In this document: positions 1 through 8,206 of the stretch, piece by piece | Layout: each line of letters starts with the position of its first letter | Numbering within the stretch: position 1 is the stretch's first letter | NCBI RefSeq assembly: GCF_001590685.1 | Contig: NZ_CP014616.1 | Location: 3,657,001 to 3,721,000, forward strand | DNA from: Sporosarcina psychrophila | GTDB taxonomy: Bacteria > Bacillota > Bacilli > Bacillales_A > Planococcaceae | DNA length: 64,000 bases | Direction: 5' to 3' | Translations under genes and position numbers: made by a program | The notes under the pieces: generated by a model | What the model was told of the DNA's origin: nothing | The model's database searches: none | Seen by the model: the letters and a program-made list of their open reading frames with translations, nothing else

Positions 1-2
1 TA

Positions 3-674
3 TGGTCTTTGACACCTTTAGGTACAATCGAATATTTGACCGGTCCTGTAATGGCAGCGGCTGACCGTTTCGACATTAAAATCCAAGGCGCAGGCGGTCA
101 CGGTGCGGCTCCGCATCAAACGAAAGACGCTATCGTTATTGGCGCACAGCTAGTGATGAATTTACAGCAACTTGTTTCCCGTCGCGTCGATCCAATCGAC
201 TCGGCAGTGTTATCTATCGGTTCATTCGTTGCACAAAACGCATTTAATGTCATAGCCGATTCAGCAAAACTAGGCGGTACGGTACGGACATTCAACCCTG
301 ACATTCGCCATTTGATGGAACGCGAAATGAAACGCGTTGTTGACGGGACTGCGCTTGCAAATGACTGTACAATCGATTTCGAATATGTCCGTGGCTATCC
401 AGCCGTTGTCAATCACAAAGCCGAAACAGAATTTTTGAAGACTGTCGCGGAAGGTATTCTTGGCGTGGAATCAGTCGTGGAATCGACACCACAAATGGGC
501 GGCGAAGATTTTGCATACTATTTGGAAAAAGTACCTGGCACATTCTTCTTCACTGGCGCAAAACCTGACAACCCATATCCACATCATCACCCCAAATTCG
601 ACATCGATGAAAATGCGATGCTTCTCGCAGCGAAAACACTCGGCGCTGCAGCTATCGATTTCCAAAATTTATAA
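3..674 (+). CDS. M20 family amidohydrolase/carboxypeptidase, C-terminal part (5' truncated by window)
   Basis: The reading frame is open to the window edge, so only about 223 C-terminal residues are present. They match the second half of M20 metallo-amidohydrolases (hippurate hydrolase / N-acyl-amino-acid hydrolase type): the dimerisation domain with the GAGGHGAAPH motif comes first, and the last third carries the MGGEDFAYY motif, whose Glu is typical of the second metal site, and a HHHPKFDIDE segment. The family hydrolyses N-acylated amino acids in the cytoplasm; the substrate cannot be read here. A TTG at position 9 is not a plausible start because homology continues upstream of it. A terminator follows directly. 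Family call is firm, specificity unknown. Confidence 0.9.
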   Translation, partial: WSLTPLGTIEYLTGPVMAAADRFDIKIQGAGGHGAAPHQTKDAIVIGAQLVMNLQQLVSRRVDPIDSAVLSIGSFVAQNAFNVIADSAKLGGTVRTFNPDIRHLMEREMKRVVDGTALANDCTIDFEYVRGYPAVVNHKAETEFLKTVAEGILGVESVVESTPQMGGEDFAYYLEKVPGTFFFTGAKPDNPYPHHHPKFDIDENAMLLAAKTLGAAAIDFQNL

Positions 675-678
675 AACC

Positions 679-721
679 AAGGTCTTCCCTCTTAAATTTA
701 GGAGTAGAAGGCCTTTTTTTT
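679..721 (+). terminator. Rho-independent terminator after the M20 gene
   Basis: A 9-bp stem with one G-T pair (679-687 with 707-715) is followed by a run of T. Confidence 0.75.
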
Positions 722-1400
722 ACATGAAATACTGGTGACTAGAGCTTGGAAAAATCCACTTTCACTGGACCATTTCCTTTTGCTTTCGACGAACTAATCA
801 CGACAGATTTATCGTGAGGCATATGTGGCTAGTTGCCTGTTGCGCACCTACAATGTTCAAGTGAAAAATACGGTTATGTTTGAAAGAAACGAATAGATGA
901 CTTTCTATAGAGTTTGTAAGTTCCCAAAGATACAATTTCGGGAACTTTTGCACGTTATACAATGCGTTCCTTGCTTACTATTAGCAAAGAGTATGCACGT
1001 AATCATGTGAGAGCCTATAGAAAGTGACACTTCTTTACTAGTCAAAAAGAGATAACACTAAAGAATGTTTAAGCCGCCAAAATTGCATCTTTGGCGGCTT
1101 TTATCCACGTAGATGCCCCTCTATTCTTTCGTCCCAAAAGGCTTTAGCACTTCGTGTACTGATGCATTTGGAACGCGACAGATAATCGCAAAAGGATGTT
1201 GTGATTATTTCGGCCAAAGCGAACCGGAAATGTACACATGCATTACTCAAAGGTTCTCATGTAAGTAAACGGTTAATCAACAGAAGTGATACAAAACTCT
1301 GCCCATTCAAAAAAATGACTAATTTCATTCGGTCAAATCGTATAATACGAGTGATAATAGCACTAAGAAACAAAATAGTTCAAATAGTTTAATTAAATGG
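722..1400. other. Long intergenic region mostly filled by a palindromic repeat (copy 1)
   Basis: No convincing gene is seen. About 780-1190 is copy 1 of the palindromic element described separately; a 20-base stretch near 1271 recurs at 12690. The rest shows nothing recognisable apart from the comK promoter region that follows. Confidence 0.6.
780..1190. repeat. Palindromic dispersed element, copy 1 (inverted relative to copy 2)
   Basis: Two hairpins face each other: 918-947 with loop GATACAAT and 1071-1100 with loop ATTGCATC, which is the same loop in reverse orientation with one change. Outside each hairpin lies an arm of about 100 bases; the two arms resemble each other in opposite orientation, including a conserved GAATAG and a GCGATTA...CTGTCGC stretch. 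The whole 400-bp unit is found again, in reverse orientation, at 12230-12630. On the minus strand the right arm could encode a tail ending VHEVLKPFGTKE-stop at 1113. No transposase is nearby. Confidence 0.8.
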
Positions 1401-1428
1401 TTGCATTTTAAATTTTCTAATTTATACT
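1401..1428 (+). promoter_or_regulatory. Candidate sigma-A promoter of comK
   Basis: TTGCAT (1401-1406) and TATACT (1423-1428) are separated by 16 bp, 43 bp before the start codon. The flanking sequence is rich in A and T runs, as expected for ComK autoregulation, but no clean pair of AAAA-N5-TTTT boxes was identified. Confidence 0.5.
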
Positions 1429-1470
1429 AGGACTTATGCAACAACAATAAACTATAAGGGGTGCATTTTA

Positions 1471-1998
1471 TTGGTTAAAAAGAAATGGTTAGGGAAATAC
1501 ATTGTTTCTTTCAATACATTTTTGTTACTACCTGTGGTCCAAGGAAATAAACTATCAACGCTTGTAATCGAACGAAACGGTGAATTGAACGTTTCACGAA
1601 AACCCGTTCACATTGTTAAAAGTTCTTGTCATTATTATGGCGGTTCTTTACAAAATTCAACAAATACAGCAAAACTAGCAATTGGAAAACGCCATAAAAT
1701 GCCTATAATTATAGCTCATGATTTCGGAGTACCTTATATCTTTCTACCAACAATGTCTCCGAATTCAGAAGAGAATGTCTGGGTTTCCTATAGTGCGATT
1801 GATAATATAGAACCGGATGGTATGGGCTGTATTCTCTACTTGGAAAATGGTCTTTCCTTCAAGCTCGATATTTCAGCTACAACAATGTATCGCCAATATG
1901 CAGTCGCTGCACTTCTCGAAAAAAACTTTTTGAAAAAACAAAGACAATTGAACAGGCCATCTAAGTTCGATAAATTTGACTTCCCGGATGAGGATTAA
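1471..1998 (+). CDS. comK: Competence transcription factor ComK
   Basis: A 175-residue ComK-family protein, the minor-groove-binding activator of DNA uptake and recombination genes. The recognisable core is KPVHIVKSSCHYYGGS followed by the PIII / IFLPTMSP / VWVSY blocks, in the same order as in Bacillus subtilis ComK. The start is TTG, placed by an AAGGGG ribosome site 9 bases upstream; the GTG at 1461 is out of frame. The weak start codon would keep the protein level low. The protein is about 17 residues shorter than the Bacillus protein and ends NRPSKFDKFDFPDED, without the FMLYPK motif known to be bound by the adaptor MecA. It converges on the next gene with a 1-bp gap. The degU-degS pair lies close by. 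Confidence 0.88.
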   Translation: MVKKKWLGKYIVSFNTFLLLPVVQGNKLSTLVIERNGELNVSRKPVHIVKSSCHYYGGSLQNSTNTAKLAIGKRHKMPIIIAHDFGVPYIFLPTMSPNSEENVWVSYSAIDNIEPDGMGCILYLENGLSFKLDISATTMYRQYAVAALLEKNFLKKQRQLNRPSKFDKFDFPDED

Positions 1999-1999
1999 C

Positions 2000-2345
2000 T
2001 TAACTTTCGAACATGGCGAAGTAAATGTTTAACAGTTCCTTCGTCCAATTACGTAGGCGGATGTTGAAATAACGTCTGTGGTCCTTATTGTCCCCGTATA
2101 CGAAAATATACTCAGTGAAAGTAGCGTATGACTTTCATATTCTGGCGACGTAAGTAGATGGTGGTTTCCCTAAGTTCAGCACGTGCAGCTCTTGTTGCTT
2201 CATCAACAAGTTTGACATAAGGTCCTTTCAGTTTGAATGGACCTTTTTCAAACGAATCTCGATCCTTTTCCAATATAATAAGAAGCATCGGCAAATAAAT
2301 CATATTCTCAAAATGCGGCAATGCCTCTGCAGATATTAAATGCAT
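2000..2345 (-). pseudogene. Small YhjD-like gene with a single-base frameshift near its 3' end
   Basis: From an ATG at 2345 with a GGAG site upstream, the first 77 codons read through an IYLPMLLIILEKDRDSFEKG block and PFKLKGPY, reminiscent of the small YhjD-type proteins of Bacillaceae (similarity from memory, function unknown). A TGA at 2112-2114 ends that frame, but the neighbouring frame continues without interruption through YIFVYGDN and YFNIRLRNWTKELL to a TAA at 2000-2002, exactly the tail expected of the family. One extra base near 2115 therefore breaks the gene. It may be a true mutation, a sequencing error or, less likely, a programmed frameshift. Confidence 0.6.
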
Positions 2346-2472
2346 TTTAACTGCTCCTACCCCACACAGAACATTCGTTCTTATTATTGTATACCCATAT
2401 CGCTGATAAAACAACCTACATTTTTTTTGTAGGTTATATGGTTTTGTAGGGGACTGTACGACAGCCACGAAA

Positions 2473-2510
2473 CAAAAAAAGACTTTCGGCTATTACAGCT
2501 GAAAGTCTTA
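2473..2510 (-). terminator. Terminator of the lipoprotein gene
   Basis: On the minus strand a stem of GACTTTC-type arms is followed by seven T. It lies just after the lipoprotein stop and upstream of the YhjD-like gene. Confidence 0.75.
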
Positions 2511-2524
2511 CATATTAACCACAT

Positions 2525-3094
2525 TTACTCTTTCCCGTCATCACCGATGTAATGCACCGATGCAGCTTTCCAATCGTCACCATTTTTCGTAAATACGGTC
2601 ACTTGTCTTCCATCTTGTTTTGTCACAAGACCAGTAGATACTTGTTTATATGATGTATTCAAATTCGAGAAGACTTGGGCTTCCTTATCAGAATACTTTA
2701 CAATCGTTACGTTCGATATTTCGCGATTTAGCTCATATTCACTAAATTGCTCTTCCATGAACGCACGTTCTTCCTCAAAATCATAGTCTTCCGGAGACAG
2801 TGTATTCAAATAGCCATCGATATCTTGTTCATTCAGCGTATCGATATACACCTTATATACAGCTAAAATTTGTTCTTTCTCCTCAGCCGGAACACCAGAA
2901 GCTTCTTCTATAACCCCTCCCTCTAAGCTAAAACCTACTTTTTTGTCTTCCACACCATGATCAATTGCACCGTTTTCATTCTCCGCCTCGCCATCATTGA
3001 CCGAGCCGCTTCCAGTCGACTTCTCCCCATCGCTACTGCACGCGCCAAGTAATAAAAGAACCGACATACTTATAGGAACAAATATTTTTTTCAT
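2525..3094 (-). CDS. Lipoprotein with an NTF2-like C-terminal domain, function unknown
   Basis: The 189-residue protein starts at an ATG preceded by AGGAGG. A signal peptide ends in LLLGACSS, a lipobox with Cys19, so the mature protein should be anchored outside the membrane. An acidic, Ser/Gly/Asn/Glu-rich linker (about 20-60) precedes a compact domain (about 70-185) with the helix EEKEQILAVYKVYIDTLNEQD and beta strands typical of NTF2-like/SnoaL-type folds. No catalytic motif is evident. It lies downstream of degU, separated by a terminator, so it is probably transcribed on its own. I do not recognise a named family. Confidence 0.7.
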   Translation of the reverse strand: MKKIFVPISMSVLLLLGACSSDGEKSTGSGSVNDGEAENENGAIDHGVEDKKVGFSLEGGVIEEASGVPAEEKEQILAVYKVYIDTLNEQDIDGYLNTLSPEDYDFEEERAFMEEQFSEYELNREISNVTIVKYSDKEAQVFSNLNTSYKQVSTGLVTKQDGRQVTVFTKNGDDWKAASVHYIGDDGKE

Positions 3095-3113
3095 TTTCTT
3101 TCCTCCTGAACAG

Positions 3114-3147
3114 GTAAAAAGGCCGCTCCAACTGGATGGCCTTTCTC
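3114..3147 (-). terminator. Terminator of the degSU operon
   Basis: On the minus strand, an AAGGCC/GGCCTT stem with an inner CCA/TGG and a following T run lies just after the degU stop. Confidence 0.7.
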
Positions 3148-3169
3148 CTTTTATTGAACAAAGTCCGAA

Positions 3170-3850
3170 TTACTTCACTTCAACCCAACCATTTTTAATA
3201 GCAGTTACAACTGCTTGTGTCCGGTCATTTACAGCCATTTTTTGCAAAATACTTGAAACGTGGTTTTTAACCGTCTTTTCAGAAATGAATAACGTTTCTC
3301 CGATTGTCCGGTTACTTTGCCCATCCGTCAACAGTTGCAATACTTCACACTCACGTTTTGTAAGTAAGTGGAATGGTCGGCGGATATCATTTTGCTGGAA
3401 TGAACCTTTATGCTCCCGTTCACTCAATCTGCGGAATTCCGTAACAAGGTTATGTGTCACTTTCGGGTGAAGATACGAACCGCCCATCTCAACGACCTTA
3501 ATCGCTTGAACGATTGCATCTGCATCCATCTCTTTCAGCATATAGCCAAGCGCACCCGTTTTCAGTGCATGCGATACATATGACTCGTCATCATGAATCG
3601 ACAACATAATTACCTTCGCATTAGGAAACTCTTTAACAAGATTCTCGGTCGCATCGACACCATTCATACGTGGCATGTTAATGTCCATAAGAACAACATC
3701 CGGTTCGCACTGTCTATAAAGTTCATTTACTTCGCTACCGTCATCACCTTCTGCAACAACTTCAAAAGAATCTTCAAAGTCCAGAATTCTCTTTACCCCT
3801 TCACGGAATAATTGATGATCATCTACAATTAATATTTTCGTAACAGTCAT
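3170..3850 (-). CDS. degU: Two-component response regulator DegU
   Basis: A NarL/LuxR-type regulator very close to Bacillus DegU over its full length. The receiver domain (1-120) shows the acidic pair D10-D11, the phosphoacceptor D56 in VVLMDINMP, and K in the MLKEMDAD segment. The LuxR-type helix-turn-helix (about 160-205) contains [12 protein letters not shown] and [16 protein letters not shown]. The ATG at 3850 is preferred: it lies 8 bases after GGGGAGG, whereas the ATG at 3856 nearly touches that site. It follows degS by about 20 bp and is co-transcribed. DegU controls exoenzymes, motility, competence and biofilm genes; in Bacillus the unphosphorylated form helps activate comK, which lies close by here. 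Confidence 0.95.
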   Translation of the reverse strand: MTVTKILIVDDHQLFREGVKRILDFEDSFEVVAEGDDGSEVNELYRQCEPDVVLMDINMPRMNGVDATENLVKEFPNAKVIMLSIHDDESYVSHALKTGALGYMLKEMDADAIVQAIKVVEMGGSYLHPKVTHNLVTEFRRLSEREHKGSFQQNDIRRPFHLLTKRECEVLQLLTDGQSNRTIGETLFISEKTVKNHVSSILQKMAVNDRTQAVVTAIKNGWVEVK

Positions 3851-3871
3851 AGTCATTTCCTCCCCATATAT

Positions 3872-5029
3872 CTAGCCGTCAATTATTTCATTCCGAAGCG
3901 GGATCCGGAAATGGATCATCGTACCATTGCCAGGCGTTGAAGTGATTGTCATATCGCCTTTTAATAAATCAATTCGTTCCCGCATCCCAATTAAACCGAA
4001 CGACTTATCTTTCACTTCATTCTGGTTGAATCCTTGTCCATTATCCTTAATGATAATATTCATTATATCGCGAAGCCATTCAGTTTTCACCCAAATGTCC
4101 TTCGATTTTCCATGTTTCAATGCATTTGATACAGATTCTTGTACAAGTCGGAAGACCGACACTTCAAAATTCGTTTGAAAACGCTGCTCTTGTCCACTAT
4201 TTTGAAAGTGAATTTCAACATTTTTTTCATATTCTTCGATTGTCGACAAATACTTTCTCAATGTCGGAATCAGGCCAAGATCGTCAAGTGCCATAGGTCG
4301 AAGATCATAAATGATACGCCGGACTTCATAAAGTGCATTCCTCACCATCACTTTGAGATCTGCTAATTCACCAAATGCAGGTTGAGGACCTTTTTCTACA
4401 AAGATTTTTTCAATCAACCCAGTACGGATCATCACATTCGCCAACATTTGCGCTGGCCCGTCATGAATGTCACGAGAAAGCCTTTTGCGCTCCTCTTCCT
4501 GTGCCTGAATAATTCTGATGCTGAAATCCTGCTTGTGTCTTGCATTTTCAAGTGCTTCACCAACATTTTTTAAATCAGATGTCAAATAGTTAATAACGGT
4601 CGCCACTTGATTAACAAGCTGATCCGCCCGTTCGATTGTATCGAGTAGCGCTACGAGGCGTCTGTCTAAATCGTCCCGACGTGCACGTAGCTGCTTCTCC
4701 TCCATCCGGTTAATGGATAATCGGACATGTAAGTCATTCGCAACTTCGTAAGCCTCTCTCACTTGTTCCTCTGAGTAATTCATGAAGTTCTTCGAGACGT
4801 CGGCGAGACGTTTGCGTGAATGCCCAGTCATGTTCTCCAAATAGTCGCCTTCGGTTATTGCCTGGGAAATATCACTTTTGACCGTTGCAAGCTCTTTTTT
4901 CATATCGACAAAGCTTTGACGGCTTTGTTCGCTTATAATAAAGATATCGTTCTTTGAGTTATCCATAGCACGGACCATACTACTAAAGATTGTTTCAAGC
5001 GTTTGGATATCAACTATATTTTCCCTCAA
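3872..5029 (-). CDS. degS: Sensor histidine kinase DegS
   Basis: A 385-residue soluble kinase without membrane segments, as expected of DegS. The N-terminal 170 residues form the sensory coiled-coil domain. The HisKA_3 motif SRDIHDGPAQ places the phospho-accepting His at 189, the same number as in Bacillus subtilis. The ATPase domain carries the N box (VQESVSNALKHG), DNGQGF and GLIGMRERI. It phosphorylates and dephosphorylates DegU. It is divergent from yvyE; the intergenic 118 bp contains a TATAAT on the minus strand about 100 bp upstream. Confidence 0.95.
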   Translation of the reverse strand: MRENIVDIQTLETIFSSMVRAMDNSKNDIFIISEQSRQSFVDMKKELATVKSDISQAITEGDYLENMTGHSRKRLADVSKNFMNYSEEQVREAYEVANDLHVRLSINRMEEKQLRARRDDLDRRLVALLDTIERADQLVNQVATVINYLTSDLKNVGEALENARHKQDFSIRIIQAQEEERKRLSRDIHDGPAQMLANVMIRTGLIEKIFVEKGPQPAFGELADLKVMVRNALYEVRRIIYDLRPMALDDLGLIPTLRKYLSTIEEYEKNVEIHFQNSGQEQRFQTNFEVSVFRLVQESVSNALKHGKSKDIWVKTEWLRDIMNIIIKDNGQGFNQNEVKDKSFGLIGMRERIDLLKGDMTITSTPGNGTMIHFRIPLRNEIIDG

Positions 5030-5189
5030 TATTAAGTTCCCTCCCGCCTACAGCCTGAAAAATTACATATATACTATTAAGTAAGAAGTGGTACAGGAAT
5101 ACTGATTTCCTTATGCACTTCATTATAGTATAGCATCATAGTACCAAATGGATATTAAGATTGTATTACAAGTGATGGGGGTGCCGCAA

Positions 5190-5822
5190 ATGCGAGCAGA
5201 TTATTATACAGTTAAAGATTACGGTGAAAGTGAATTGATCATCCAAAAATCTAGATTTCTCACCTATGTGTCACGTGCAGAGACGGAAGATGAAGCCCTA
5301 GAGTTCATTCAAGAAATCAAGAAAAAGCATCATAATGCCAACCACAACTGTTCGGCATATATGATTGGCGAGCACGATACTATCCAAAAAGCGAATGATG
5401 ATGGTGAACCAACAGGTACGGCTGGCGTGCCAATGCTCGAAGTCTTAAAAAAACAAGGGTTAAAAGATACTGTCGTCGTTGTGACGCGCTATTTTGGGGG
5501 TATCAAGCTTGGAGGCGGTGGGTTAATCCGTGCGTATGGCCGCGCGACGTCTGAGGGCATTACAGCCACGGGTACTGTCGTAAGAAAACTTCATCATCTA
5601 ATGAGAGTAACAATTGATTATACATGGCTCGGAAAAGTCGAAAATGAGATAAGGCAGTCCGCTTATCCACTAAAAGAAATTTCCTATGCGGACGGCGTCA
5701 ACTTATTCGTATACGTTCCAGTGACAGAAGAGAATGTTTTCACTGCTTGGATGGCCGAATTAACAAATGGTCAGGCGGAAATTGTGTCGACTTCTAGCGA
5801 ATTTCTCGAGTTCGACAACTAA
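5190..5822 (+). CDS. yvyE: YigZ/IMPACT family protein (YvyE)
   Basis: A 211-residue UPF0029/IMPACT-family protein. The N-terminal domain shows SRFLTYVSRAETEDEA, the NANHNCSAYMIG segment, DDGEPTGTAGVPML and VVVTRYFGGIKLGGGGLIRAYG, which together define the family; the C-terminal domain (about 135-205) is the EF-G-like fold of the bacterial members. Its role is thought to lie in translation or RNA binding but is not established. The ATG at 5190 is chosen because a GGGGG site sits 8 bases upstream. It lies between degS and tagV as in Bacillus subtilis, which supports the assignment. Confidence 0.9.
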   Translation: MRADYYTVKDYGESELIIQKSRFLTYVSRAETEDEALEFIQEIKKKHHNANHNCSAYMIGEHDTIQKANDDGEPTGTAGVPMLEVLKKQGLKDTVVVVTRYFGGIKLGGGGLIRAYGRATSEGITATGTVVRKLHHLMRVTIDYTWLGKVENEIRQSAYPLKEISYADGVNLFVYVPVTEENVFTAWMAELTNGQAEIVSTSSEFLEFDN

Positions 5823-5840
5823 CTAAAAAAATAGTATAAT
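5811..5840 (+). promoter_or_regulatory. Candidate sigma-A promoter of tagV
   Basis: TTCGAC (5811-5816, inside the end of yvyE) and a perfect TATAAT (5835-5840) are spaced by 18 bp. It would give tagV a leader of about 125 bases. Confidence 0.55.
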
Positions 5841-5971
5841 AGAAAAGGTCATGAGTATTTATGTCACAAAACCTTGTGATCCGTTATGCTATCTCTACCT
5901 TTTGACGATATTTGTCAATTATATGATCAACTATGAAAAACTTACATAGTCGATTCTGGAGGAACTAAAAA

Positions 5972-7027
5972 ATGAAAAGAAAAGACTATAAAAAAAGAAA
6001 CAAATCGTCCGGGAAACGCTTAGCCGTAAAAGTTGTGCTTCTTCTCACCTTGTCCCTATTTATTGTTGTTGCTGCATATGCTGCTTCACTTCAGAAAAAA
6101 GCAGAAAACATGGCAGTTAGTGCGTATGAAGCCGTCCCTGACCGACCAAAATCCGAAATTCGCGAAGTAAAAGTCGAGCCAGCAAACGACAATGTTTCAA
6201 TTCTATTCATCGGTGTCGATGACAGTGAAGCGCGCAGCCAAGGAGATAACAACAGCCGTTCGGATGCACTTCTACTTGCTACATTGAATCCGGCGAGTAA
6301 ATCTGTAAAATTGGTCAGTATTCCGCGTGATTCATACGCCTATATCCCTGAAGTCGGATATCGTGATAAAATCACCCATGCCCATGCATTTGGCGGAACA
6401 CGTGCAACAATCGAAACAGTTGAAGAATTGTTTGAGATTCCTGTCGACTACTATGTGAGGATGAATTTCAATGCATTCATTGATGTTGTTGATGCAATTG
6501 ACGGAATCGACGTTGAGGTTCCATACAACCGAACTGAAAAAGACGAAAATGATAAATATACGATTCATCTGAAAAAAGGTCTGCAACATCTTGACGGCAA
6601 ACACGCCCTTGCGCTTGCACGGACACGTAAACTCGATACCGACGTCGAACGCGGAAAACGTCAACAAATGATCTTACAGGCAATCATGAAAGAAGCCGCT
6701 TCAGTAAAATCAATAACGAAGTACGGTGATGTTATTGAGGCAGTTGGCGAGAACATGAAAACCGACATGACGTTTGACGAAATGAAATCGTTCTTGGAAT
6801 ATGTAAAAGGCGGTATGCCACAAGTCGATACACTAAGTTTGAAGGGTTACGACGACATGTCTACGGGAATTTATTACTGGAAACTTGATGAAACCTATTT
6901 AGCTGAAGTGAAGAACATATTGCAAGCACATCTCGGTCTCATCCCCGACTCATCTAGTCTGACTGACAGTGGTTCGACCATAACTGGTTCAACCGAAGAA
7001 GCTTTGGAAGATAGTTTAAATGAATGA
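5972..7027 (+). CDS. tagV: LytR-CpsA-Psr (LCP) family wall polymer ligase, TagV-like
   Basis: A 351-residue membrane-anchored LCP enzyme: a short basic cytoplasmic tail, one membrane helix (about 17-40) and an extracellular LCP domain (about 75-235) with FIGVDD, the NNSRSDALLLATLNP block, SIPRDSY and the ALARTRK stretch carrying the conserved Arg residues. LCP enzymes transfer undecaprenyl-linked wall teichoic acid or other anionic polymers to peptidoglycan. The start has GGAGG upstream. The symbol rests on position: in Bacillus subtilis the LCP paralogue YvhJ/TagV lies between yvyE and tagO, as here. The C-terminal 25 residues are Ser/Thr-rich and probably unstructured. Confidence 0.85.
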   Translation: MKRKDYKKRNKSSGKRLAVKVVLLLTLSLFIVVAAYAASLQKKAENMAVSAYEAVPDRPKSEIREVKVEPANDNVSILFIGVDDSEARSQGDNNSRSDALLLATLNPASKSVKLVSIPRDSYAYIPEVGYRDKITHAHAFGGTRATIETVEELFEIPVDYYVRMNFNAFIDVVDAIDGIDVEVPYNRTEKDENDKYTIHLKKGLQHLDGKHALALARTRKLDTDVERGKRQQMILQAIMKEAASVKSITKYGDVIEAVGENMKTDMTFDEMKSFLEYVKGGMPQVDTLSLKGYDDMSTGIYYWKLDETYLAEVKNILQAHLGLIPDSSSLTDSGSTITGSTEEALEDSLNE

Positions 7028-7031
7028 TACC

Positions 7032-7068
7032 AAAAGAACCAGGCTGAAAGTTAGCTGGTTCTTTTTTC
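7032..7068 (+). terminator. Terminator of tagV
   Basis: A stem with arms AAAGAACCAG and CTGGTTCTTT and a T run directly follows the stop. Confidence 0.8.
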
Positions 7069-7087
7069 TTTCCACACATAATTCTAT

Positions 7088-7136
7088 AAAAAATGGCCAT
7101 GCTACCTTAATGAAAAGGTGCATGGCCATTTTTTCT
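7088..7136. terminator. Bidirectional terminator between tagV and tagO
   Basis: A long stem with AAATGGCCATG and CATGGCCATTT arms is flanked by A and T runs, so it can serve both converging genes. Confidence 0.8.
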
Positions 7137-7162
7137 TATTGTCTAGTGTACAAACAGCTGTG

Positions 7163-8206
7163 TTACTTACCAATCATCCGTACAAGATTTAACAACGGTC
7201 GATAGTTTGTACCGGCAAGACCGATTACTTCAACGAACAGTTCAATCGCGATAAGCATGACTACAATAAGCAGAATTGCTCCCCATACTGTCGCTTGCGA
7301 GAACAATACAGCTGCAACCCCAAACAGTATTGCAAGCGCATAAATGACCAAGACTGTCTGCCTATGTGAAAAACCGCTACGAAGTAAGCAATGGTGTAAA
7401 TGTGATTTATCCGGTGCCATAATAGGCTGTTTCGTGCGTATACGACGAACAATTGCGAAGAATGTGTCAGAAATTGGAATACCCAATATAATAACTGGGA
7501 TAATCAGTGAAACGACAGCAACGTTCTTGAATCCTAATAATGCAAGAACCGAAATCATAAAGCCCAGGAACAAGGATCCGGTGTCTCCCATAAAGATTTT
7601 TGCCGGATGGAAATTGTAAAACAAGAAGCCAAGCGAGCTTGCCGCAAGAATCGAAGCTGTTGCAACTACGAATACATTCCCCATTATCATCGCCATAACA
7701 GCAATTGTAATGAGTGCAATCGTTGAAACACCTGCTGCAAGTCCATCCAATCCATCTATAAGATTTATAGCATTTGTAATGCCGATGATCCAAATAATTG
7801 TAATTGGAATACTTAAGTAACCAAAATCAAATTCCCCAATAAACGGTAAATTAATAACTTCAATTTGTAAACCGCCCCATACGACAACGACAATAGCCGC
7901 AGCCAATTGACCAGCAAGTTTTGCTTTCGCGGTAATTTCAAGCATATCATCGAGAAAGCCCATAACAATGATGATAACAGCACCGATAAGTATTCCAACA
8001 GCGTGTTCATCTTTCGGTAGTAATACCGCATAGCCAATTAGAAAAGCACCAAATATCGCAAGACCGCCGATTCGCGGCATAACAGACGCATGGACTTTCC
8101 GGTAATTCGGCCGATCGACCGCTCCTATCCGGAATGCCAATTTAATGACGAGTGGAGTAAGTAAGATGGAAGCTAGTAGTGCGGCAGCCATTGCAAGGAA
8201 TAACAT
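7163..8206 (-). CDS. tagO: Undecaprenyl-phosphate GlcNAc-1-phosphate transferase TagO
   Basis: A 347-residue polytopic membrane protein of the MraY/WecA family with about ten to eleven hydrophobic segments. Catalytic signatures are MGFLDDMLE (metal-binding Asp pair), NAINLIDGLDGLAAG, IFMGDTGSLFLGF and the HLHHCLL histidine motif. It starts wall teichoic acid synthesis by loading GlcNAc-1-phosphate onto undecaprenyl phosphate on the inner face of the membrane. GGGAGGAAGG precedes the ATG. It is transcribed towards tagV, which acts at the end of the same pathway. Confidence 0.93.
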   Translation of the reverse strand: MLFLAMAAALLASILLTPLVIKLAFRIGAVDRPNYRKVHASVMPRIGGLAIFGAFLIGYAVLLPKDEHAVGILIGAVIIIVMGFLDDMLEITAKAKLAGQLAAAIVVVVWGGLQIEVINLPFIGEFDFGYLSIPITIIWIIGITNAINLIDGLDGLAAGVSTIALITIAVMAMIMGNVFVVATASILAASSLGFLFYNFHPAKIFMGDTGSLFLGFMISVLALLGFKNVAVVSLIIPVIILGIPISDTFFAIVRRIRTKQPIMAPDKSHLHHCLLRSGFSHRQTVLVIYALAILFGVAAVLFSQATVWGAILLIVVMLIAIELFVEVIGLAGTNYRPLLNLVRMIGK

